Below, in pieces: positions 45,628 to 55,211 of a stretch of DNA of 64,000 bases. Origin of the DNA: Apium graveolens. Its lineage: Eukaryota > Streptophyta > Magnoliopsida > Apiales > Apiaceae. The stretch lies in NCBI RefSeq assembly GCF_009905375.1, contig NC_133650.1:294452270-294516269 (forward strand), written 5' to 3'. The notes under the pieces were generated by a model, which made no database searches, had not been told where the DNA came from, and saw only the letters and a list, made by a program, of their open reading frames with translations. The position numbers and the translations under genes are program-made. Positions within the stretch are counted from its first letter, which is position 1, and the number at the start of each line of letters is the position of its first letter.

Positions 45628-45703
45628 ATTCTGAATGAAGAATTTGAGTGAATTTTGAGTTTGAATGAAAAAGGCAGTGAGAAGTTTTGAGAGTGGAGGG
45701 TTG

Positions 45704-45712
45704 TATTTATAG
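45704..45712 (-). promoter_or_regulatory. TATA box upstream of the small post-pol ORF
   Basis: CTATAAATA on the minus strand, 77 bp upstream of the first ATG, followed by an A/C/T-rich leader (CAACCCTCCACTCTC and TTCATTCAAACTC). The layout resembles that of CopA ORF3. Confidence 0.45.
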
Positions 45713-46247
45713 CAGAGAAGTTAGAAACTGAAGGAACACTTTGATTAACCATGTAATATTTAACCATAATGCGAATACACTATTACGCGTATCTAGGTAA
45801 ACAAAATGTATTCTCTCTCTTCAGATTCCTATTCGTAATGTAAATACTCAAGTATTACTAGATACTTGCATCAGTAGCTAACCCATTTAAGCAATTAAAA
45901 GATATTCCACTAACTCACTGATTTATTAAAAATACTGCGTAACAGTTTATTTCAAATAAATTCAAAATAATCAATAAAGTATAACAGTCAATCATGGTTT
46001 GACTATTATCAGTATTTTAATTACGACTATCATAATTTATTAACTACTAACAGAATCTATTAGTCAAAGCAAGTTTTAACTAATAACAGAGCATGTACGC
46101 ATAATCAGTAGTTCAACATGTAGTTTTTATATAAGATCATTTATCACAATTTGCATGTTATCATGGTATCAACATTTAGCATAAAAATCAGTATCTAACA
46201 AGTACTGACACATAATAAGATACCATGCTTTAAAAATATCAGTAGTC
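45713..46247. other. CopC spacer between pol and the small ORF
   Basis: No ORF. Contains AGTACTGAC, ATCAGTATTT and ATCAGTAGTT words, degenerate forms of the CopB motif. Confidence 0.5.
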
Positions 46248-46699
46248 TTAATTATCAGAGTTTGAGAATTGTCCTGATATCATTTCCAATTCATTAACCA
46301 ATCTTGTGAAAGTAGCTTCATAGAGAGGCTTGGTGAATATATCTGCTACTTGCTGATCTGTTGAAATAAAAACCAATTCTACTGTACCTGCTTCCACATT
46401 TTCCTTATAAAATGGTACCTGATGCTGATGTGTTTAGTCATTGAATGCTGCCCTGGATTCCCTATCATTGCAATAGCACTTTGATTATCACAATATATAG
46501 GAATAGAAGAATAGTCTAACCCATAATACAGTAGCTGATTCTTCATCCATAGAAACTGAGCACAACATCTTCCCGCAACAATGTAGTCTGCTTCTACAGT
46601 TAATGTGGAAATTGACTTTTGTTTCTTGCTATACCAAGAAACCAATCTGCCACCAAAAAATTGGCAGCTTCCAAAAGTGCTTTTTTGTCTATTTTGCAT
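46248..46699 (-). pseudogene. CopC RNase H, C-terminal part
   Basis: Contains TFGSCQFFGGRLVSWYSKKQ, LTVEADYIVAG (AEAEYI in relatives), PIYCDNQSAIAM and KHISIRYHFIR, then a frame change and the end RLVNELEMISGQFSN with TAA at 46248-46250. It overlaps the RT ORF in another frame, so an indel lies near 46680. Confidence 0.82.
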
Positions 46700-47472
46700 C
46701 CAGCAAAATCAGCATCTGAATATCCAATTAGCTTAAAGTCTGAATCTCCAGGATACCATAATCCCAGATTCATGGTGCCTTTGATATACTTAAAAATTCT
46801 TTTCACAGCTAATAGATGAGGTTCTCTAAGATCATCTTGGAACCTTGCACAAAGACAAGTAGTATACATGATATCAGGTCTACTAGCAGTCAGATATAGG
46901 AGTGAGCCAATCATACCCCTGTAGTTAGTTATATCTACTGAATAACTAGTATTTAAATCTAACTTGGTTACAGTGACCATGAGAGTTGATGCAGTTGAGC
47001 AGTCTTGCATTCCAAATTTTTTGAGTAAATTCCTGGTGTATTTGGATTGATTTATGAAGATCCATTCATCAGTCTGTTTAACTTGTAACCCCAGAAAGTA
47101 ACTCAATTCTCTCATCATACTCATTTGATACCTGGAATGCATTAGCTTTGCAAATCTCTCACAGAGTTTATCATTAGTAGATCCAAAAATGATATAATCA
47201 ACACATATCAGTACTAATAACAAGTCCTTACCATGGTATTTATAAAAGAGAGTTATGTCAATTGTACCTCTTGTGAAATCACTTTCTAGCTGAAATATAG
47301 CAGGTGTTTCATACCAGGCCCTTGGAGCTTGCTTCAGTCCATAGAGTGCTTTATCCAGTAAGTAGACATGATTTGGATACTTTGGATCAATGAACCTTGG
47401 AGGTTGTTCAACATAAACTTCCTCTTCAATTTCTTCATTTAGAAATGCACTCTTCACATCCATTTGGAACAC
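46680..47472 (-). pseudogene. CopC reverse transcriptase and RNase H start
   Basis: 290-codon frame from [20 protein letters not shown] through [46 protein letters not shown] and [13 protein letters not shown]. The catalytic box reads CVDYIIFGST where active copies have YVDDIIFGS: the second catalytic Asp is Tyr, so the enzyme would be dead even if expressed. Confidence 0.88.
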
Positions 47473-47960
47473 CTTGAACTTCTTGTGAGCAGCATAGACA
47501 AGAAAGATTCTTATTACCTCAAGCCTTGCAACTGGAGCAAATGTTTTATCATAATTAATGCCCTCTTGTTATGAGTAACTCTTTGCAACCAGTCTTGCTT
47601 TATTCCTTGTGATAATGCCCTCACTGTCAGTTTTGTTTCTGAACACCCACTTTGTGCCAACTACAGATCTATTCTTTGGTCTTGGCACAAGAGTCCAAAC
47701 TTTGTTCCTTCAAATTCATTGAGCTCTTCTTGCATTGCTGTGACCCAGTCAGCATCTTGTAGAGCTTCTTCAACCTTCTTAGGTTCAGTTTGAGATAGAA
47801 AAGAATGGTAGAGCCATTCATTCCGAGTGGCTTTTCTTGTTCTTACACCACTGTCAGGGTTTCCAATGATTAAGTCAGGTGTGTGTGACTTAGACCAATT
47901 TCTTGTAGATGGAAGTTGACTCCTTGAAGAGGAACCTCCCCTTGATCCATGAACTCTCTG
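47473..47960 (-). pseudogene. CopC RT N-terminal part and linker
   Basis: Degraded translation in more than one frame: [31 protein letters not shown], then a stop where relatives have GYSQQEG, then APVARLE and AAHKKFKVF. Upstream linker sequence ([27 protein letters not shown]) is recognisable from CopB. Confidence 0.78.
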
Positions 47961-47989
47961 TTATTTCTTTGATTAGTACCACTATTGTT

Positions 47990-48197
47990 TCATGATGCTC
48001 CCCCTGAATCAGTGTTCCTATTATTATCAGTATTTGACTCATCAGAATTTGAGGAATATGAGTCTGATGATCTTTCTACTATTGTTTCTTGAGTTAAATC
48101 ACTTGTAGTAGTCTCTGTATTTGAGTCATGTTTCTCCCCCTTCCCCCTCAACATATGCTTCAGTGTTAAAAGAATTTTCACTATTCTGTGGAACCTT
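47990..48197 (-). pseudogene. CopC Ser/Asp-rich linker
   Basis: The linker between integrase and RT, with SSDSYSSNSDESNTDNN built from ATCAGAATTTG and ATCAGTATTTG words on the plus strand. Interrupted on the right by the insertion at 48198. Confidence 0.65.
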
Positions 48198-48706
48198 AGA
48201 GCTTTAAGTGATATCGGGATTAGGCGGTCTAGGCGGTCAAAAATCGGTCCTAGGCGGTCTAGGCGGAAAATAACTAAAAAAATATTTTTTTTACGTTTTT
48301 ATAATTTTAAATCATTAATTTCATAATTTCACACAATATCATGTCAATTTATAATATAAAGTATTGGTAAGAAGTAACAAGTAATCTAATATATTTATTT
48401 TCTCACTTAAAATATAAAAATAACATATTATAATTAATTTAAAAGTGTGAATTAAAATATAGTTAATATTGTAAACTCAATAATTAGTACATAACGCATG
48501 TCAAATGTGTAGATATTGTTTAATACCATTCTAATTTCTTTTTTCAAACAAATATTTGACATGTTGATCATTATATAATTATAAAAATTAAAAATAATAT
48601 TTATATTCTTCCGATTAATGTTCCGATTAATCGGTCCGATTAATCTCCGACTTGCCGATTAATCTCTCGAAGGTACCCTCACCGCCCTGGCACGCCTAGC
48701 GATTTC
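48198..48706. mobile_element. Unclassified insertion with AGGCGG and CCGATTAAT repeats
   Basis: Splits the CopC linker between codons reading NPSVP and VPQNSENS. Left end holds TAGGCGGTC four times (48221-48260). The right end holds CCGATTAAT four times (48611-48665) and CGCCTAGCG. The flanks TGGAACCTT (48189-48197) and TGGAACACT (48707-48715) match at 7 of 9 bases and may be a 9-bp duplication, as made by Mutator-like elements. No clear terminal inverted repeats and no ORF. Confidence 0.6.
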
Positions 48707-49140
48707 TGGAACACTGGGATTTACTGTATCAAATTCAGGACTTAAAAGTTCAGCATAAGGTACTTCATTTTCAAATCTCAATTTGTCATGGTTATCTGCA
48801 TCTTCTAGACCTGTTATATTCTTGTCATCAAAAGATACATGTATAGATTCTATGAAAGTTCTTGTTCTCAAATTGTAAATTCTGAAGGATTTTGTGGACA
48901 ATGGATATCCCACAAAAATTCCTTCACCATCTTTCAGATCAAACTTGGTCAGCTGCTCCGGATGAGTTTTGAGAATAAAATACCAAAAATATGAAAGTAC
49001 CTCAAATTTGGCTTCTTTCCCTTCACCATCTCAAATGGTGTTTTTCCATGCTTGTTGATCAATGTTGTATTTTGTGTAAAGCAAGCAGTTTGCGCAGCCT
49101 CAGCCCAAAAGTAGGTAGGCAATCTTGCTTCTTCTAGCAT
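48707..49140 (-). pseudogene. CopC integrase C-terminal part
   Basis: Reads LEEARLPTYFWAEAAQTACF, INKHGKTPFEMVKGKKPNL, a shift, then GYPLSTKSFRIYNLRTRTF and FDDKNITGLEDADNHDKL. The CopC codon at QTAC is intact, unlike in CopB. Confidence 0.82.
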
Positions 49141-49625
49141 GGTTCTTGCAGCTACTATGAGAGTTCTATTCTTTCTTTCAACAACTCTATTTTTCGTGGA
49201 GTTCCAGGAGCAGAAAAATCTTGTTTTATCCCATTGAGTTTACAGATGTCTTCCATAGAGCTATTCTTGAATTCAGTTCCATTATCACTTCTGATGATCT
49301 TCACTTTGTATGTTGATCCTTTTTCAAGCTCCCTCACATGATCAAGAAGAATGGATGGAGATTCATCCTTGGTGTGCAAAAAATACACCCATGTGTATCT
49401 TGTATATTCATCAACAATTACGAGTGCATACCTCTTCTTGGCAATTGACATAACTTCCACTGGAATAAAGAGATCAATATGAAGTAGATGATATGGTTCA
49501 AGAATGGAGGATTCAGTTTTACTCTTAAAAGATATTTTCCTTTGTTTGGCTTTCTGGAATGAATCACATAAGCCATTAGGAGTAAACACTGCATTGGGCA
49601 ATCCTCTCACAAGATCTTTCCTCAC
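49141..49625 (-). pseudogene. CopC integrase core
   Basis: Has CDSFQKAKQRKISF (again Phe for the last zinc Cys), LLHIDLFIPVEV (first catalytic Asp; FGP became FIP), and RSDNGTEFKNSSM (second Asp). A deletion just before the Glu region shifts the frame (GTPRKIELLKERIEL), so the VVERKNR block is out of frame. Confidence 0.85.
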
Positions 49626-49702
49626 AAGTTCATTGATATTGTTAAAGTTGAGGTGAGAAAGTCTTTTATACTAGTTCCAGTTATCTTCCACAGATGCTCT
49701 AC

Positions 49703-50092
49703 TCAGTAGACAAACTTCTGAATCATCAATACCTGTGGAGACCCTGCTTCATATAAACTACCATGTCTTACACCAGTCATTGCAATCTTGCCATTAGACT
49801 TACTAACAATTTCACAATGCTCCTCATAAAAATTGACATGGTAACCTCTATCACATATTTGACTCATACTGACCAGATTATGCTTGAGTCCTGCAACTGG
49901 AGCTACATTTTCAATGATGACATTTCCAATTTTGATTTTTCCATATCCTAAGATTTTTCCTAAGTTTCCATCTCCATGAGAAACACTTGGGCTAGCCTTC
50001 TCCTCAAATTCTGATAGCAGGGATTTATAACCAATCATATGTCCTGAGCATCCACTGTCCAAGACTAGAGCATTCCTCTTGTCACCCTGCAA
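49703..50092 (-). pseudogene. CopC protease
   Basis: Contains ALVLDSGCSGHMIGYKSLLS (catalytic DSG) and GLKHNLVSMSQICDRGYHVNF. In-frame TGA just upstream of LQGDKRN, at the same place as in CopB. The frame changes after RHGSLYEAGS. Confidence 0.85.
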
Positions 50093-50921
50093 TCAGTAAT
50101 TTGAATCAGTTAGTGTTTTTAAGGACCTAGACTTGCTTGGATCCTTTGACCTCTTTAAGTTTGTTAATATATGCAGCAGAATACTTTTTATCAGAGTTTA
50201 TGTTAACATCTTACTATAAATATTTATACATGCAGAAACAGATTTTGCTTTAACTAAAGAGAGTTTCAGTTTATAATAATCATAATACAAACTGTGATAC
50301 TCTTTACATGTATAAATAGAATGCCAAACACTACTACAATGAAAACAAGGACTCTGTGGTTTATATCTAACTGTTCTACTCCTAAAATCTGATTTAGAAG
50401 GAACAACATTTATCTCTTTATTCTTCCTGCAAGAATTAGCAAGATGATTAGTGCTACCACAGCTTGAATAGGTCTTTCTAGGTGCATTAGGAGGAGTTAC
50501 ATAATTTCCATTCTTATTAACACCTACCTTACCATTCTTATTTTTCCTAGACCTTTTCTTATTTGTCTTTCATGTGTAAGTCCTTCAGCTTTTGCTTGAG
50601 CTGTTTCTGAGTCATTGAACCAATATTTACTGATTTTGTGTGAACTTGTTCACTCTTATTAGTAATTAAGTTTGATCTAGGTGCTGAGGTTGTACCTTCC
50701 TCATGGATTGACTTAACAATATTAGCACTTGGATTAAACTTAATGGTCTTTATTTGAACCTTGTTCAGTTTGACCCTGCTATCAGTTTTTATTGGTTCTG
50801 TTTTCTCAGTTTCTTTTCCACTTTTCTTATCAGAATTAGATCTAGCTGAATATCCTAATCCTGATCCCCAACAACCATTCTCTAAAATTTCCTGATTTGA
50901 CTTTCCTGAGTTAGTCCAAAG
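50093..50921 (-). pseudogene. CopC gag C-terminal region with finger remnants
   Basis: Two finger remnants as in CopB: YSSCGSTNHLANSC (first Cys now Tyr) and CFHCSSVWHSIYTC, then basic and Ser-rich linker text. Several stops and shifts. The solo CopA LTR interrupts it at 50921. Confidence 0.7.
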
Positions 50922-51980
50922 TGTTATTCCCTAACAATACAACAAGAATTACAAAAGGGGGGTTGAATGTAATTCTGGATTCTTTTTCAAGATTTTAAAA
51001 CAGTTCTTAACTCGACAGATATATATGTGTTTAGATTTGCAAAGTGCGGAATGAAAGGATTAAATAAATCAAACACAAAGTAATAAAAACACAAGTCTTT
51101 AAAACTTTCTGGTGGATTTGAATGTATCCACCAGAGATATATAAATATCGATTTGAGAACTCTGTGAAGCTCAAATTAGCTCACAGCTGCTTTACAAGTT
51201 GAACAAACAAACTATGGAGAAATTCTTGACAAGTACAGCTTTTTCTATTTCTCACCTAAAATGTGTTTGCTTAGTTGTTTGTTCTACTAGCTACACTTGG
51301 TTTATATATCACCAAGTTTACATGGTAATAAGATAAAATAATAAAACAAAAACTATCAAGTCTAACACCATGCTATTTCATTACTCTAATCCAGCATCTT
51401 TGAAAATCTTCATACCTTGCATGGAAATGGTAATGCTTCTTTGTTCTCAATTTCCTGCTAAACAGGCTGCCACATTCCTTTTACAAACACCCAATGCATG
51501 TGACTGTGTTGTCACTGTCAACAGATATTTGAATTGATCATCCGTCGGGTACATGCTTGTTATCCGTCGGGTAGCTTTGTTGATCATCCGTCAGGTAGCT
51601 TTGTTGATCATCCGTCAGGTAGCTTTGTTGATCATCCGTCGGGTAGCTATTTGTCACTTGACTTCATTTCACTTATACAAAATTACAAGACATCTTATAT
51701 TTACAATTAATTAGCCTATTCTGCATATCTACTAGTAGTCAACATGACTCATATGCTCCTACAGAATGTATACAAAGTTGTTTGCAGAAATGTGCTACAA
51801 TACTTATTATTACATAAGCTACTCACTCGATGGATGTCAAATCATCATCCGTCGGGATTATATTGAATCATCCGTCAGGACTATATTTGATCATCCGTCG
51901 AGTGCTATAAAATTCACTAAGTTAAATCTACTAAGGTGTTTTGTTTAATTTATCATCAAGTTCACAACACATTCCTAACA
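50922..51980 (-). repeat. Solo LTR of the CopA family
   Basis: 1059 bp, reverse complement of the CopA LTR (TGTTATTCCC...CATTCCTAACA), flanked by a perfect 5-bp duplication CAAAG (50917-50921 and 51981-51985). No internal element remains, so it arose by LTR-LTR recombination. Contains the inverted repeat 51823-51904 and a minisatellite of 24-bp units around ATCATCCGTCAGGTAGC at 51537-51650. Five exact copies of the motif (as ATCCGTCG) plus three ATCCGTCAGG forms. Confidence 0.92.
51537..51650. repeat. 24-bp minisatellite in the solo LTR
   Basis: Units start at 51583, 51607 and 51631 with exact 24-bp spacing, plus two less regular units before. Each unit contains ATCCGTC(G/A)GGTAGC. The full-length CopA LTRs have a more degraded array at the same place (19087-19175). 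Confidence 0.85.
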
Positions 51981-51985
51981 CAAAG

Positions 51986-52502
51986 TTTAATAACTTCTCT
52001 TTCTTTTGCTAGCTCCTTCTCTAGATAAGCATATTTTTTTAACAATTTTTCTTTAACATAAACATCATTATCTCTTTCTTTTTGAATTTCTAGCATGGAA
52101 AGTAATTCAATTTCTAGGTGATCGTTCCTTTTCTTTAACTCAGAGTTTTCACTCTTGATTATATTATTCTCTAAGGTTTGATCCCTATAACTAATATGTA
52201 GAGTCTTAATAAATAATCATAATTCATAGATATCATCATAATCAAAAGCAAGAGTAGTCTGGGTACCTTTAATTCAGCATTTTCAGCCTTAGCATCAGCA
52301 TTTACATGAGGGCATAATTGATCCCATCATCTAAATCTGATGAATCATCCTAGTTTCTTTTCTTTGAGATCAAAGATTGTTTCTTCTCAACTCTGGGTTT
52401 TCTGCAGTCAGCTGCAAAGTGTCCAATTCCATCACAGTTGTAACATCTCTCTTTTGATATTTCAGGTTTTCCAGATCTAGATTCCTTCCAATCAGTATTT
52501 CT
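51986..52502 (-). pseudogene. CopC gag, coiled-coil tail and zinc knuckle
   Basis: Broken frames with charged helix text (KKEIKERNDHLEIE-like) and one intact zinc knuckle CYNCDGIGHFAADC (about 52400-52445), the only complete CCHC of the main gag type in the window. Confidence 0.72.
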
Positions 52503-53363
52503 TTAGTTCCTCTTATCAGAGTTTGAGGAGCTGGAACCTTTTATGGAAAATCTTCTCCCTTTCTTGAAGTTATTGTAGACCATCTTCTTGAAGCTTTTAA
52601 CCAATAGGGCAGCCATTTGATCCATGTCTTCATTGTTGTTGTGATCACTGTCAGTATCTGATTCATTATCAGTATTTGAGTCATCATCAGAATTTGATGA
52701 TTCAATATCCGACTTTACAACCATGGCTTTCCCTTTGGAGTAGCTTTTCCTCCTATCTTTCTCCTTTGGCTTCTCTTCAACCTTAAGTGCAACTGTCTAG
52801 ATTTAGATCTTTTCCTCTTGCTTCTTTGCTCCATCTCTAGTTCATGAGTTTTCAGAACTCCATAGATCACATCTAGAGGTGTGTTATCAACTTGATAGTT
52901 ATCCCTTATTGATGTGACTTTAAAGTCCCACTTTTCAGGAGAGCAAGTAGGAACTTCAAGTTTGAGTCCTCCAAATCATATTCTTTGCTGGCAAGGGATA
53001 CGTCATTCAGCAACTTCTGAAATATGTCATAGATCTCAGTTAAAGACTCATTGTCCCTTGAGTCAAAGTGCTCATATTCTTGAGTAAGTATTGTCCTCAT
53101 GTTCTTCTTGTTAGAAATTGTACCTTGACATTTTACTTCTAAAGCATCCCATATCTCTTTTGTTGTCTTACATTCAATTAGTCTATTGGACATAACACTA
53201 TCAAGACTGCTGTGCAGGATGTGTCTAACCTTAGCATCATTCATGACAGATGAGAGATCTTCAGGAGAATAGTCCTTCCTGTCTTTGTCTATCATCTTCT
53301 CTGGTTCTCCTGCAAGTGAATTAGCTACCTTCATTGGTCTATGAGGACCATCATAAATCCTGT
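52503..53363 (-). pseudogene. CopC gag, main part (interrupted by CopD)
   Basis: Contains NRIYDGPHRPMKVANSLAGE, DAKVRHILHSSLDSVMSNRL, CKTTKEIWDALEVKCQG, QEYEHFDSRDNESLTEIYD and DSNLKFLLAL, all close to CopB gag. A shift near 52910 is followed by the linker with SDIESSNSDDDSNTDNESD. The first ~50 gag codons, PBS and LTR lie on the far side of CopD, outside the window. Confidence 0.87.
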
Positions 53364-55211
53364 TGTTAGGTCCCAAATTATCGTAGAAGGGGGGTTGAAT
53401 ACGATAATCAATAAATTAAAAAATTCTTTCGAATCTTTTACGGATATAAAATTTAGTGCTCGGTTAGTGGTTTCGTGTTCTTGAGGTGAACAGTGTTTGG
53501 GAATATAAAACGAGGAACACAAGATTTTCGGGGAAGTATATATTCATATATAAATCCGCGAGGGGTGTTGCTACACTCTGATAAATAAATTAACCGGCTA
53601 CAATCTAAGAACAACAAAGTTCCTAGCTTCTACAAAGATTTACAAATCAAATCCTATACAATGATCTAGCTTTTGTTTGTACAAGGATTTAATTACTGGG
53701 TAACGTTTATAATTCCCCTTTGAATATATAAGAGTTAAACCGGGCATTATAACGTTACTCCGGTGAGAAGTTAAACAGATATACAATGAGCTTGAGTTTC
53801 ACTGTATTTTCTTTGCTTCTATTTTCACCAGCTCTCTTGGGAGAGAAGATGAACAGAACAATTCTGATTGCTGAAGTGCTGATTTCTTCTGCTACTGTAG
53901 TGTAGAATTATATTCAATTAAGATGTGTGGCTGAAATTGAGCCGCACAAATTAATTGAATCAATCAATAAAGATGTGGCTGAGAAGTGAGGGCTTGCTAA
54001 CCTGCGACTAACAAAAATAAATAACTGGTGACTAGGATTCTTTATTTAATTTCACAACCTGCGACCATCAAAAACAATTAACCTGATTTCTTTTTATTAC
54101 CAACTTGCGACCAGTTTCTTTCTTAACTTAACCGGCGACTAACAAGTTACTTTTTTATTTTTATTTTTATTTTGTTTTTGTTTTCCTTTTTATTTTTCCC
54201 TTTTTTCCCTTTTTCTGTTTTTCTTTTCTTTTTCTTTTATTTAAGTTCAAATTGTAACTAAATTAATTTATAAAATAAACTTAAATATAACTTATATAAA
54301 TTAACTAATTTAGATTTTTAAAATAAAATTATTTAAAGTTTATAAAATAAATCATTTTAAGTTTATTAAATGAATTATATTAAAGTCCACTAATTAAATT
54401 TATTTAATTTAACAATTAAACTTTGAGTTTCGCCAATCCCTCGAGCCGCTTAGCTGTATACCCTGCCCACCTCTTCTCGTACTTTAACAGATAAATGTTC
54501 AATCCAAGTACGTTCCTCAACTTTACAATTCTTCTAATAATAATACCCAGATTCCTTTCATGAGTTGTTGACGCCTAGTGCAACTAGTGTGGTTTACGGA
54601 TGACTAACCCTGATTCACGTCTTCGTATTATAGCCTTGATTACATTGTTAAGCTTGCAACAACTTTATCGCTTCAGACACTGACTGTCAATAAACAAATG
54701 TAATTTCATTGGAATCCTTTCTGGTACTTTAGATAACGTCTTCATTGCTACTACAATCTTGAATACTTCATTCACTGTTCTTCACCGACGCTTGAACATA
54801 TAAATGAACTTCTGTCAATGAGTATAACTTCAAGACTGCAGTTGTCTTCTTTAACCTATGCCTATACCATATCTTCAATTCTTCAGATTCTTATGCTTCG
54901 AACACTGTCCATCTTCAATCAATGCTAATACACCAAAATTTTCTAGTAGCACTTTTACACTGAATCTTCATCATTTCTGAAACCCTGAAAGTGTTTAACC
55001 TTTATTCTTCACTGAGGCATGAACATATTAATGAGCTTCTTTCTGTGACCTTCAAGCTTTCTTCTAATCTTTTGATTCTTTGTATTTGCCTTGTCTTCAT
55101 TTCTTCTGATTTTTTGTGTAGTCGTAGTATTATTAACCTGTCCTATTCTAGCGTTGTTCTCGTGTTGAGTTATCACGTAACTGTTCATACAGCTACGCAG
55201 TCTCACCAACA
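53364..55211 (-). repeat. CopD 3' LTR
   Basis: 1848 bp, TGTTAGGTCCC...CTCACCAACA, directly beside the PPT TAGGGGGAGA (minus, 55213-55222). Contains AACCTGCGAC (53999, 54057) and variants AACTTGCGAC (54102) and AACCGGCGAC (54130). Strong T-rich run at 54140-54240. Confidence 0.85.

Larger units (their letters stand above)
46248..53363 (-). mobile_element. CopC, decayed Ty1/copia SIRE-like element related to CopB
   Basis: Minus-strand remains of gag, protease, integrase, RT and RNase H in copia order, with wording much closer to CopB than to CopA (CDSFQKAKQ, FVEQPP-type, TPFEMVKGKKPN). The right end is cut off within gag by CopD; the left end probably reaches past 45 kb, but no LTR is seen. 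It contains two later insertions: a solo CopA LTR (50922-51980) and an unclassified 0.5-kb element (48198-48706). Confidence 0.85.
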
